Source: Hygrocybe punicea
Taxonomy: Eukaryota > Basidiomycota > Agaricomycetes > Agaricales > Hygrophoraceae
Assembly (NCBI GenBank): GCA_963556145.1
Contig: OY744473.1
Span: forward strand, 3,100,001 to 3,164,000
DNA length: 64,000 nucleotides
Reading direction: 5' to 3'
Part shown: in pieces, positions 54,386 to 64,000 of the stretch
Layout of the letters: each line of letters starts with the position of its first letter
How positions within the stretch are numbered: the first letter of the stretch is position 1
Position numbers and translations under genes: made by a program
Notes under the pieces: model-generated
The model's database searches: none
What the model was told of the DNA's origin: nothing
The model's input: only the letters and a program-made list of their open reading frames with translations

Positions 54386-55195
54386 ATGGCATCTGGTGAT
54401 GCCTGTGATTGTGAGGAATACTCACCTTCGGAGGACCCAGAAAAGCCACTTGCGTGTACTGAGTGCACCCATGGCCAGAGCAAGCATCCAAAGAAACTGG
54501 ACAAGTCAACAGGCAAGGATGGTGTTCTAAAACTGTTCCAAGGCATTATGGGCAAGAAGGGTTCCTCTGTTACTCTTGAACAGGCTAGGTCCAAGACTCT
54601 GGACAGCTTCGCAAAAAAATCAACATCTGCTGCAACTGGATCCACAGTGAAGATGACTCGCAAGGGGAAAACCAAAGTGAGATTGTTTGGTTTGTTCACA
54701 TACCAACTAATGCAACTCTGTCAGGCAGAACTCCCGGACCTGAAAGCAATACAAATATCATCAGTTGTTTCCATGATTGATGGAATTGATGTAGGTTGAA
54801 TGTTCTGGTCCTAACAATACTAATCTCTATTTTTATCAGGTGGAGGGTGACTTAGTTGACTCAAAACCTCCATCACAAACAGCACTGGCAAAGATGGAAT
54901 TGCAAGGTTGTGCTAAGGTTGGCGGTAACCTGACGTTTAATGCCAACTGGGATCACATGGAAGTCGAATGCTGGCTTGAAGGCTGACTTCCTAAGCCATT
55001 TGGCTTTGCTTGTTACCTGGCATGTTTGCTGTGTTGCTGTTCCTGACAAAATACTCCACAGTGGATGCTCCTAAACAAGGAGGGGCAGAAACTGTCTGTT
55101 GTGCCGACATTGTAACCAACTGGAAAGGACCTACTATGCTATAAGGGATGGGATATATGTAGCATTGCTGAATCACAGATCTACATCAGTAAGTT
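54386..55195 (+). pseudogene. Cys/His-rich conserved-type protein next to the integrase-like gene, decayed
   Basis: ATG 54386 opens MASGDACDCEEYSPSEDPE and CTECTHGQSKHP, a CxC..CxxCxH....H pattern that could bind zinc, then a Lys-rich linker ending TRKGKTK at a GTGAGA donor (54676). A second exon ELPDLKAIQISSVVSMIDGID, an intron ending at 54838, and VEGDLVDSKPPSQTALAKMELQGCAK, NLTFNANWDHMEVECWL, LPKPFGF, LLNKEGQKLSVV, PTGKDLLCYKG follow, with at least three in-frame stops. I take it as the partner gene of the integrase-like protein because both stand in the same strand and decay state; a family of this shape seems familiar from agaricomycete transposons, but the identification is not firm. 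Confidence 0.45.
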
Positions 55196-55229
55196 TTTGT
55201 GCCATTCATGACCTTACTTTCTGACCTAC

Positions 55230-55785
55230 TGTTAGAGGCGTGCAACTCCGGAAGGATCGGAGTTCTTCGGAGGAGCAGAGACGTCAACTCTTGAAGTAGG
55301 TTCACTACTTCCTTAAGTCGTATTGAGAAGACGTGGACGGAGCGGAGTTAGTCCGGAGTTCCGGACTAAGTACTAAGATAACTAATGAGCTTAAGGGAAA
55401 GCCTTAAGTTTGAGAGTGGGTAAGAAATAAGGAACTCAAGTTGATTTTCTGAACGGAGTTACAGGACATTGTAGTTCTAGTTTATATACTTGGTAAACTA
55501 ATTGTCATGTCCTTGGAGACGTGAAGACAATATGAACTCCGGAAAGAGGACCGGAGTTCAGAAGAAAATAAAAGGGATAAAAGGTTGCTATGTACGGTGA
55601 CAAGTAAACAAAGGGGAGGAAGAGAAAAGGAGGTCGGAGTAAACGGAGATGGGGAAGAATAGTATTTAACAAGAGAAGAACAATAACGTACGCGAGAAGA
55701 TAAGATAAGATAAGATAAGATAAGTCGGCGGAAAAGTCCGGAGCGGAGTTCGTCGGAATCCGGCGGAGCTGCATGGGATATGACA
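55230..55785 (-). repeat. Solo Gypsy LTR, 556 bp
   Basis: TGTTAGAGGCG at the left and ATATGACA at the right are flanked by a perfect 5-bp duplication CCTAC (55225-55229, 55786-55790). No internal region follows on either side, so it is a product of LTR-LTR recombination. It holds a run of AGATA units (55697-55725). CpGs are well preserved. The remnant at 37565-37694 is an older relative. Confidence 0.9.
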
Positions 55786-55790
55786 CCTAC

Positions 55791-58516
55791 TTTACAGCAT
55801 TCTGAGATGTGGTTCCTATTGACATTTATAAGAGTTGGGATACTTTTGAGGACAAGCAATCTGGAGATGAAGCTGACAACAGTGACATCAGCAGTTCATC
55901 CACAAAACTAGACACATGATCCTAACTTATTTCATGACTCAGTCATCCCCCACAAGCATGCTCAAGAAATTTCTTTAGAACTGAGCCTGCCAAGCTCAAC
56001 AAAAAAGGAGCTGAAAGACCAGCAAAAAGGATGACGTTTCCTGACAGCCCTGGTAGCACCATATATATTGCCAATGAGCCTGGTTCTTCAAGTGGTATGG
56101 TAACCTCTTTCTTTCTTTCTTTCCTTTGTGCTGAAAGCTTTCCAAGGCTCTCATCTGAAGGATGCTGACCTTTCATCTCTGAAGCAGAAAACTCTCTTTG
56201 CTCCTTTTTCACCAAAGTTACACATACCTGTATCTGGGAATACAGTGGTGATTGGTCTGTGTTCCATGTCCAGATCCCCTCATCTTATAGCACCCTCATC
56301 AGATGAACTATTCTGGAACAAGACCTGGGATCCTGTCAACTTCATTAAGCCATGGGAAAATTGGTACAAAACATGTCAAATCATCATTTAATGATACAGT
56401 TATTTGTTTTTAACCACTTTCCTTGCAGTTTCACTTCCTTCACTCACTCCTTTTCTGATTGCCTTGGATCACATTGCTTGTAGTTTTTGCATCCTTCACT
56501 CATTGCCTTGCTCACCTCTTTGCTCACCCTCATAACCAGTTACATAATATTATGGACAACAAATTTCATACATTCATTCCAATCAATTTGTGCCACATTG
56601 CATCAGCAGTTGAATGTTGAACTAAAACCATGCCCACCACCCTACTGCAACCTGATTTTGTTGTGATCACTGCAAGTCTCAAACAATTAGCCACTCACGT
56701 TGAACACATCCAAAACATCCCTCATCCAGGAGATCAGATCGAAGAGTTGTCTGAACTCATCAGGAATTTGACAACAAAGGTCGATGACATGAAAAGGACA
56801 CTTGATGGTGTGAAAAACACAGTTGAGTGGGGGTAAGTTACTCCTCAGGTGTATGTTACATTTGAGCTGATTATCCATCAGTCATTGCCTGCTTCCAATG
56901 CAACTGGCGAATGCTAGCAGTGGTTGTGGTGCCCCACTACATGGACCCTGTGGTTTCCTCACAGCATCTGCACCCACGACCCACGAGGAGCTCCTTGGCT
57001 TTACAGGTCATCTACCCACAATCTGCTATTCAATCTGCTAACCAGATACGACAGCAAACCAGTGCATCTTGGCTGCTCAGCACATCAGCCCCCCAGCTTT
57101 ACCCCAACATCCCATTCTGTCAGTTGTTAATTACATTCTACCAAGATCAGTTATGCACCCCTCTTTGCTTCTGTAGTACCTCTGGAGTACCTCTGTGTGT
57201 TCTTAGATAAATGGATTTACCGTCGCCATAAGACAAAACAAGCCTGATGATGTAAGTGGTTGTATTTTATTGTTTGACTCCAAGTTATGCAAGACCCAAG
57301 CCAACATCTGAGTCAACATCCACTTCTCTGGGATGATCAAGGCACTCATGTATTCTGTGTTTGTGCTACTGTTGAATCCGCTTGGAAACAACATTAATGG
57401 GACTTCTAATAGGTTCAGAACACTCTGTATAAACTTGATTCTAAAACTCTTGCACGCACCTCAAGGATGTTCTCAGACATGTTTGTTATGCCACAAACCG
57501 GCTTGAGGGGGGTTACAGATGGGAGTGAAGCCAAGCCAATCAATGTACCCAATGTATGTGAAGCCAAGTTTGACATATTCATCTCACAAGCATATGGCAG
57601 GTAAGTGCCACAGCCTTCATGTTTTTCTATGGACATAATTGTGAACAGATTCACACCAACATGGCAACATCCTCTACAAATGATGTTCTTGTTTGGCTCC
57701 TCCACCTAAGCTGTTTTTCCATGTCAGATTCAACTCAGCTCTTTGCCATTCATGGCATCCACACAGGCTGATGGCACTTTCACCCAGCCCAACTCATTCA
57801 ACTCTGTTTCAAATTTAAGACCCAAACATTCTTCGAATTTGCATTTGCCCAGCTTGTTGGTCTCTGGTTCCACAAGCTAACAGTTGAGCACAGAAAAATG
57901 ATTGGTCCTCAAATGTTGCTAGCTGTGGCTGAAGTCAAGGAGGCTCTCAATGAGCATAAACATATCATTGCCACTGAGCCACCAATTATCACTTTCCATG
58001 CCAGCAATTGCCATGACCCAACACAATGTAATGGAGACTGGTATGCTGTCTGGTGGAATGGCATGGGCAGGTTTTTGCTTGACAGGTGAAACCCATTGAG
58101 CTAGGATGAAGCGGTGGAGTAGGACTAGATGTCCTACTCACTACGAGGTCAGGGTCATGGTGGTGGTCTATCTCTCTCCACCTGACTAATCCTACTACAA
58201 ACATCTATCTACAACTAGATCACGTGACTAACCTAATCCTCCTACTACAGTGGTCAAGAGATTTGAGATTATGGATTTCAGCAAAATGGGTGATGGCTGC
58301 AAACAGGATAGGTTGATGGTGGTGAAGGATGGTGTTGGCTTTAGGCATGCTAACCGGTGTGTAGAGGTGGTTGGAACGCAGCTGGCTGAAAGTCTCTTCA
58401 CTAGTAGCTGAAAATGGCTTGTAATTATTAAGATGTCCCATTTGTTTGATAATATACCCACTCTGGCTGCATTTCATCTGCTGTGACTACTAACTACTAG
58501 TCTAGCCCATGTACTG
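55791..58516. other. Unassigned gene-like remnants
   Basis: Several open pieces without recognised family: LHIPVSGNTVVIGLCSMSRS and PSSDELFWNKTWDP (plus, 56220-56330), a helical piece LLQPDFVVITASLKQLATHV..ELIRNLTTKVDDM (plus, 56630-56836), FEFAFAQLVGLWFHKLTVEHRK and ITFHASNCHDPTQCNGDWYA (plus, 57830-58085), and a minus-strand 85-aa frame (58477-58220). They may be further exons of the transposon genes left of the solo LTR. None is intact. Confidence 0.35.
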
Positions 58517-58529
58517 TGTGCCTTGGACA

Positions 58530-58682
58530 GCTTGGATATTAGCTGGGGCAGGTAGGGGAAAGTTGCAGGTAAATTGGTTACTGATGGCCCAGAAGTGGAG
58601 CACAATAATAACAAGGCCCTGAGCTTGTTACTAGTAGGTTCTTGACTCTGGATCTAGCCTAACTAAGCCTAAGTGTACCTTA
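58530..58682. repeat. Dispersed repeat, copy 2 (see 21615-21790)
   Basis: CAGCTTGGATATTAGCTG to GCCTAACTAAGCCTAAGTG matches the first copy, with a few indels. It stands shortly before the Copia-2 LTR. Confidence 0.6.
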
Positions 58683-58792
58683 AATAAACTGTGCATGCGC
58701 AACTCAAACTGCACAAACACACCAATAATAAAAGTGCAACACGAACATCATATCACCTGGCCCTAACCATGCACATACATTACTAGTCCCTC

Positions 58793-59030
58793 TGTTGGGA
58801 ATGGTGGCTGAATAGTCATGGAAAGGATTGGTAATCCACATCATGTGACCCCAGAACTCAAACACGCCTGTCCAATGAAGAATACTGAAGCGCAGCAGTT
58901 ATTCTACTTAACACAAGAAACTTCTAGTAGATCTAGCAAGTAGTATAAAAACCCTCTTAGGGAGAGGCAATTATAATTAATTCCACATAAAATATGTTAG
59001 CAGTCAACAACCACTGCACCATATATTCCA
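58793..59030 (+). repeat. Copia-2 5' LTR
   Basis: It begins TGTTGGGAATGG and the last bases are probably ATATATTCCA at 59030 (an earlier end at 59009, ...GTCAACA, is possible). A TATAAAAACC box lies at 58940-58954. A primer-binding site follows three bases later and the gag frame starts at 59117. No matching 3' LTR is visible in the window. Confidence 0.6.
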
Positions 59031-59033
59031 ATA

Positions 59034-59047
59034 GGTTATGAGCCCTG
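59034..59047 (+). promoter_or_regulatory. Copia-2 primer-binding site
   Basis: GGTTATGAGCCCTG is the exact 14-base complement of the anticodon stem-loop of yeast initiator tRNA-Met. It points to half-tRNA priming. Confidence 0.75.
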
Positions 59048-59116
59048 AACAGCTGTAACGGAAACAAAATCATGCACCTCCAAACATTGCACTACTACCT
59101 CGTATACTAGCCAACT

Positions 59117-61088
59117 ATGACAGATGAAGTCACACACACATCGGGATCCTACTGGATCAAGTTATTGAAGGGAAACAATTGGATGCTGTGGAAGAGATGG
59201 ATGTTAGCTGTGCTTAGGCATATGCAGGGGTTTTTCAACCTGCGCAGGGTTGGACCCCTGGCACCATTGGGTATGGGTACAGGTTGCCAAATCAAGAACC
59301 ATGAGAAACCTGTGACCCATGGCCAACCCGTGACTAAACCGTGACTTCCTGTCACAACCACCCAAAACAGCAACATGAGCAGAGCAGTTTGCAATCGTGA
59401 ACTACTCTGCTCAAGGTAAGTCTCTTCTTTCATTGAGAATTCTATCTTTTACTAATTAAAACTGTTTTAGATAAATTTTACTGTGCTAGGCTATGGCACC
59501 ACCATCCAACACCATCCAACACCAACACCATCACCACCAACCTCAATCAGCAATGGCAACTGCAGCACCAATGGCAACCACAGTACCAATGGCAACCACA
59601 GCACCAACACCAATGGCAACTCCAACAAATGCAAATGCAATCCAAACCACCACCACCCAACACTGTTACCACCACCGACATGAATGGCAGCAGCAATGGC
59701 CACACAACACAACAGGAGCGGGAACGAGAATGGGACCACCAGCCGCAACACCCCCACTTCCCTGCATTCAGACACCAGCTGCCAGCACCCACACCAAATG
59801 ATGTGGATGAATGGAAAATGGCGGCACACAGGAGGATGACAGGGATGGCAGAGTGGAGCCATGACAGCAGAACAAGGAGGGTTGGCAAACGCAAAGGATG
59901 GGCAGGGTGGGGCAAAGTGCCCCACCCTCTTTTTATTTTATTTTAATAAAATGTAATTGTAATATGCAGGTTGTTGGGTTACCCGTGACCCAGCTCATAC
60001 CCGCCCAACCTGCCAGCCAGCCAAACACACCCACTGCCTGACCTGTACCTGCAATCTGGGTATGGGTATTAGTCCGATTGGGTACTGGTCCATGGGAAAT
60101 ACCTGGGGGTTACCCATGCAGATGCCTAGCTGTGCTTCAGGATCTAGGGTTGGAGACATACATTGATGTGGAATTGAAAGCCCCTATCCTGGCAGACAAT
60201 TCCCATCCAACATCAGTGGAATCCGCGATGATGAAGAAATGGTGTGATGGAGATGCCAAGATGAGGATGCAGATCAAGCTTGCAATTGGCAATGCAGAAA
60301 TGATACATATCATTGGCGTGCACACAGCAAGTGAGATGTGGAAACAGCCAACCTTGGTAAAGGAATCCAGAGGGAAGCTTGGAATATTAGCAACATGACA
60401 CACACTATACTGGTCGATTACTGAAGAAGGATTTGATCTAATTGAGCGCATATTGAAACTCCATAAACTGCAGGAGGCACTCCACTTGATGGGAAGCCTC
60501 ATTTCCAATGAAGATTTCACAATGATACTTGTATCCTCCTTACCAGAAAGTTGGGACTTGTATACATTGGCATACTTAGGCTCAAAGAAGGATGGAATGT
60601 CACTGATGTCACACAAACTAGTCATGATCCCATTAGAGGAAGACCACAGGCGCTGTGAGCGCAGCAGAGATCCTAACAATGTCGCTATGCATGGGAGGTT
60701 CACAGGAAAGCATGATGGAAAGGGTAATGGAAAGCAGAAGGCAGCTGAATCTGAGATGGAATGCTTCAACTGCCACAAGAAAGGACATATGGCAAAGGAT
60801 TGCTGGTCTAAAGGTGGCAGAAAGGAAGGGCAAGGGCCGAAAGAGAAAGGAAAGGGCACTAGAAAGGGTGGAAACCACCAGAACCAATCGAATCAAGCTG
60901 CAGACAATGTCAATAATATGTTACTACAGGATGTAGCATATGCAGTGAATACAGACAATGTTTCAAACTATGATTGGTTACTGGATTCCAGAACGACAAG
61001 TCATATTAGCAATTCATGTAATGCATTCTTCACGTACAAAACTCTGGATGAAGCTACCATTCAAGGACTAGGAAAGGTAGCTGCTTGA
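59117..61088 (+). pseudogene. Copia-2 gag fragment with start of protease, split by a hAT element
   Basis: MTDEVTHTSG..IKLLKGNNWMLWKRWMLAVL (59117-59206) resumes after the hAT-type insertion as LGLETYIDVELKAPILA, GDAKMRMQIKLAIGNAEMIHIIG, VHTASEMWKQ, then a frameshift/stop near 60398, and KLHKLQEALHLMGSLISNEDF, SSLPESWDLY, MECFNCHKKGHMAKDCW (CCHC zinc knuckle, about 60759) and DWLLDSRTTSHI, where the active-site Gly of DSG is Arg. It stops at 61088; integrase, reverse transcriptase and RNase H are not found downstream. The UBN2-type gag forms the particle. The element is a different lineage from Copia-1. Confidence 0.8.
59215..60128. mobile_element. hAT-type element in Copia-2 gag, 914 bp
   Basis: Ends TAGGCATATGCAGGGG and TAGGCATCTGCATGGG (reverse complement) are flanked by a perfect 8-bp duplication GCTGTGCT (59207-59214, 60129-60136). 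CCAACACCAATGGCAACC low-complexity sequence fills 59495-59660. It is the closest relative of element B. No transposase. Confidence 0.9.
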
Positions 61089-62922
61089 GCTCTTGGTCAT
61101 GGAACCAGTGTAGTGGTTGTGCCTGGGATGTCATGTGACCTGTTCCTTAGTCAGTAGCAGTTCCTGATGTGGTAGACAGTCTATTATCCCATCATCTCAT
61201 ACCATTCTGTGTGATTCCATCCCCAATTCCATGAGCTCCCTCAGACCCACTCCATCATGATGATGAGAGCACGATTTGACCCACACAGCTAGATGAGACC
61301 AACCCATCCCACCAGCACATTGATTTTGACACAGAACCAGCGCACAGAGATCACCCCTGAGAACCCAGTTCAACCCACCCACGTGATTCCATGCAGCACC
61401 TCATGAAAAAAACAGTCTCTGATGGCCCCAACATTATGTCTGAATCATTCTACATGCCCTGTGACCATCCTCATGGCCTTTCATACTTCCTCACCATTCC
61501 ACACAGCCACTCATGTCACCAGCTTCACCCACCAAGATTCCAACCAACCACATATGACCACAGCACCCCACGCTCCTTAGAAGACCCCCATGAGACTGCC
61601 GAGCCAGATGACGTGTTCAACAGTGCCATCACGCAGCAAGACATGCCCTTGATCTCACTGTCTCCATCTTCCACCACCCCCTTTTCATTGAAGTGCCTAT
61701 GGGTGAGCTACTCAATACACAAATGCTAACCATACCCCCATGATCACACAGCAACCCCACGAACCATCCCATCACCTCCCATGTCTTCAGCATCTCCGTT
61801 TTCATGCCCACCCATCCATTGCCGCATTGCCCAACTGCCATGTCACCAAGTTGACCGGCATGCCTCGTCCGCATTGGCACCTTCTTCCTCGATCCCATGG
61901 GCCCAGCACAACATGCCTGTGCAAACCTTCCTGTGTATACAGCACTAGCATGGCCCCAACAGCCCATACCCATGTGAATGATGCATCTGGCCCCACGCAG
62001 CGCAACTTGATGACATATACCCAACCATGCACCCATGATCCCCATGCCGACTCATTTCACAGCCCAATATGCCTATTCCCAATGTGATCAAATGCCCCCA
62101 CACAGGAACTGGGCAACAAAGCTGACCCAAAGCAACCGGCATGCCCCACCTCACCATACCCCATTTCCACACACATGACCCCATGTCCCATGCCTGTACA
62201 CGTTCATGCATGACCATGAGGACCCATCCACATGATACGGCCACCGCCATCCATGTACCGAGCAACACCAGCCCATCTGCAACAATCCCATGGTCACATC
62301 CCCCTTGGCCCCACACACAGAACACACTGCAATGGCCATACCCCAAATGGACACCCTTCCCATGCATCGTACAGCAACCCCACATCCCCCTGCATCAACC
62401 CATGGCCAACAACCCACCCACCAACTCCGTACCATCTCATTCCACGTCCTTTTCCACATTCTACTGCTATTTTTCCACTTTTTAGCACATTTTCTCAGCT
62501 TTTTTCTCACCCAGGGAAGGACTCATCATTCTTAGACCCCCATGGAGTAGACTAGTTTCTTCTAGTTTTCTCTTTGTTGTTCTAGTTTGTCCTTTTTGCC
62601 TTTTCTCTTCCTTTTTGTTTTGTGTGTCTTTTGTTAGCGACGAGGGTGTCCCTTGGACCCACTTCACCATCATTTGACACTTCACAGTGGACAGACAGGA
62701 TGTACAACATCAGCTATGAGATGTACTACCTGTACCAGAGTCACAGAACTTGCTATTATCACTGAGCCAATTCGATAAAAGCTGTGGATGGGTTAGTTTC
62801 TGCAACAGAATATGCAGGCTATATACAAAGGAGAATAATCTTGTTGGAACAGGCCAGAAAGATGGATGATTATATCATTTAAATGCCTGAGTGCAATCCC
62901 ACATGCCAGAAAAGGCAAACGT
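61089..62922. other. Unassigned CA/CCC-rich region
   Basis: Frames are short, His/Pro-rich and present on both strands, typical of composition bias. No Copia pol motif could be found where it would be expected. At 62440-62660 a pyrimidine-rich stretch with TTAGCGACGAGGGTGTCCC recalls retroelement untranslated sequence but is not assignable. Confidence 0.4.
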
Positions 62923-62930
62923 AGCCGTGC

Positions 62931-64000
62931 CTAGGCAATGACACAGGTACGGGTAACCCACGCGGGTTGCGGGTATGGGTACTGCTGGGTACGGGTACGG
63001 GTTACCTTGTTTGGACCTGGGCAAAACCCGTACCTGTGACCGCGGGTCTTGGTATACCCGCAGGTACCGGCCCAAACAGAGCCACACAGCTTCACAACAA
63101 ATACCGGCGTGAACAACGAGACCCAGCAATGCATCCGCGCTACCACAGGCTGCCCCACGCACGCACGCATCCGCGACAACACAGACGAAGCCGATAGCCA
63201 CCACTTCCATGGCAACACAACACCAACCGCCTGCCAAACGGCCCCATCCTCGCGCGAAACCGTGTCCCTACACGCCCACTGCAAGAAGCAACAGCAACCG
63301 CGTTGCACGACACCCAGTCATCAAATAGTGCCCCAATGCAAACCCCCATGCCCAAAACCCAACGGGAGACACATCATGCGCCCGCGTCAGCCCCAAACAC
63401 ACCGTCCCCGCTGCAAAACACGTCCGAACGCGTCTCAAGTCCCACCCCAGCCCCAAACCCCGCGCCCGTGCAAGAAAACGCGTTCAAACGCGTCCCAGAC
63501 CGTGGTCTCACAACACCCGACCATTTGACGCCCACACAGGCCCCAAAGCCCGTGCCCGTGCAACAGAACGTGCCCAAACGCGCCCCAGACCCCGTTCCCC
63601 CCCCAAGTACATGCCCACAAGTGCCCACAATCACGATGCCGCCGTCCAGACGCCGCAACTGCGAACGTCAAGGCTAAACGGCGTCGAAACGCGAGCTGAC
63701 ACGTACGCGACGACAGAGGAGGATGAGAGGGAGGGGAGAATGGGAGATGGTGCGGGGAATGAGGAGATGGATACGATGGGGGAGGGTCTCTCGCCCACGA
63801 GAACCCAACCCGTCACGTGGTTCCCAGCCCCCCCACTCCTCGCGTTTGCACAGCGCCACGTCAATTGACGTGCGTGTCAGTGACGCGAGGTAGATGTGGG
63901 CTGGAACCCGCCGGGTTTCCTGCGCGGGTCAATACCCGTACCCGACCCGCCACTACCCGCCATCTACCTGCTGAAAAAAGACCCGTGGGTAGACGGGTAC
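62931..64000. mobile_element. hAT-type element F, left part (cut by the window end)
   Basis: It begins TAGGCAATGACACAGG after GCCGTGCC, which resembles the GCTGTGCT target of the 59215 element. CGGGTACGGGTAC-type arrays lie at 62950-63070 and again at 63910-64000, so the right end is just beyond the window. The middle has three units of a roughly 60-bp CpG-rich minisatellite (63390-63600). The 16-bp palindrome CACGTCAATTGACGTG is at 63857-63872. CpGs are intact, so this is a young member of the family. Confidence 0.78.

Noticed and set aside
62945..64000. CGGGTACGGGTAC repeats as a telomere or interstitial telomeric tract
   Set aside because: They are subterminal repeats of hAT-type elements with defined ends and 8-bp duplications elsewhere in the window; the motif is not TTAGGG.

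Overview
The window looks like nuclear DNA of an agaricomycete (mushroom-forming basidiomycete). Host genes are cut by many 47-69 nt GT-AG introns. The host proteins belong to families whose fungal forms I recognise (C-4 methylsterol oxidase, an mpaB-like oxygenase, an EPL1-type Enhancer of polycomb). The rest is a thick bed of fungal transposons. I cannot name the species. No rRNA, tRNA or CRISPR locus was found.

Layout. 1-3.2 kb: nothing recognisable. 3.2-6.6 kb: two minus-strand host genes, an mpaB-like/DUF2236 oxygenase (12 exons) and ERG25 (5 exons, one GC-AG intron). 8.9-12.3 kb: the NuA4 subunit gene EPL1 (7 exons, 1022 aa). All three models splice in frame. From 12.5 kb on, transposons dominate: a TIR element with a foldback MITE inside (12.5-14.1), a PIF/Harbinger element with two decayed genes (14.2-17.9), unclassified repeats (17.9-20.5), a hAT-type element (20.6-21.5), and a Tc1/mariner-like transposase pseudogene (21.9-30.0) split by a complete, young Copia retrotransposon (22.7-28.0) and by a hAT-type element that itself carries two smaller elements. 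A minisatellite follows, then a 2.5 kb hAT-type element with unexplained cargo (32.9-35.4), a decayed Gypsy chromovirus with a hAT inside a hAT (37.6-41.7), a second Harbinger element (43.0-46.0), and a TIR element carrying a broken piece of a protein kinase A catalytic gene (46.0-47.8). 48.2-51.6 kb is an island with an intact gene for a secreted helical protein and an uncertain low-complexity gene. 52-64 kb is again transposon: a large foldback MITE, an integrase-core-like pseudogene with a Cys/His-rich partner, a solo Gypsy LTR, a second, truncated Copia interrupted by a hAT element, and the left part of another hAT element at the right edge.

How it fits together. Three genes at the left are clearly housekeeping (sterol synthesis, chromatin acetylation, ER oxygenase). 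The transposons can be ordered in time by nesting. Old copies have lost CpG sites and carry several inferred CGA-to-TGA stops, whereas the 22.7 kb Copia and the right-edge hAT keep their CpGs. Most new to me are a family of non-autonomous hAT-type elements with perfect or near-perfect 8-bp target duplications, ACCCGTACCC-like end arrays and a shared palindromic core, and a Pack-type element that captured kinase exons with their introns.
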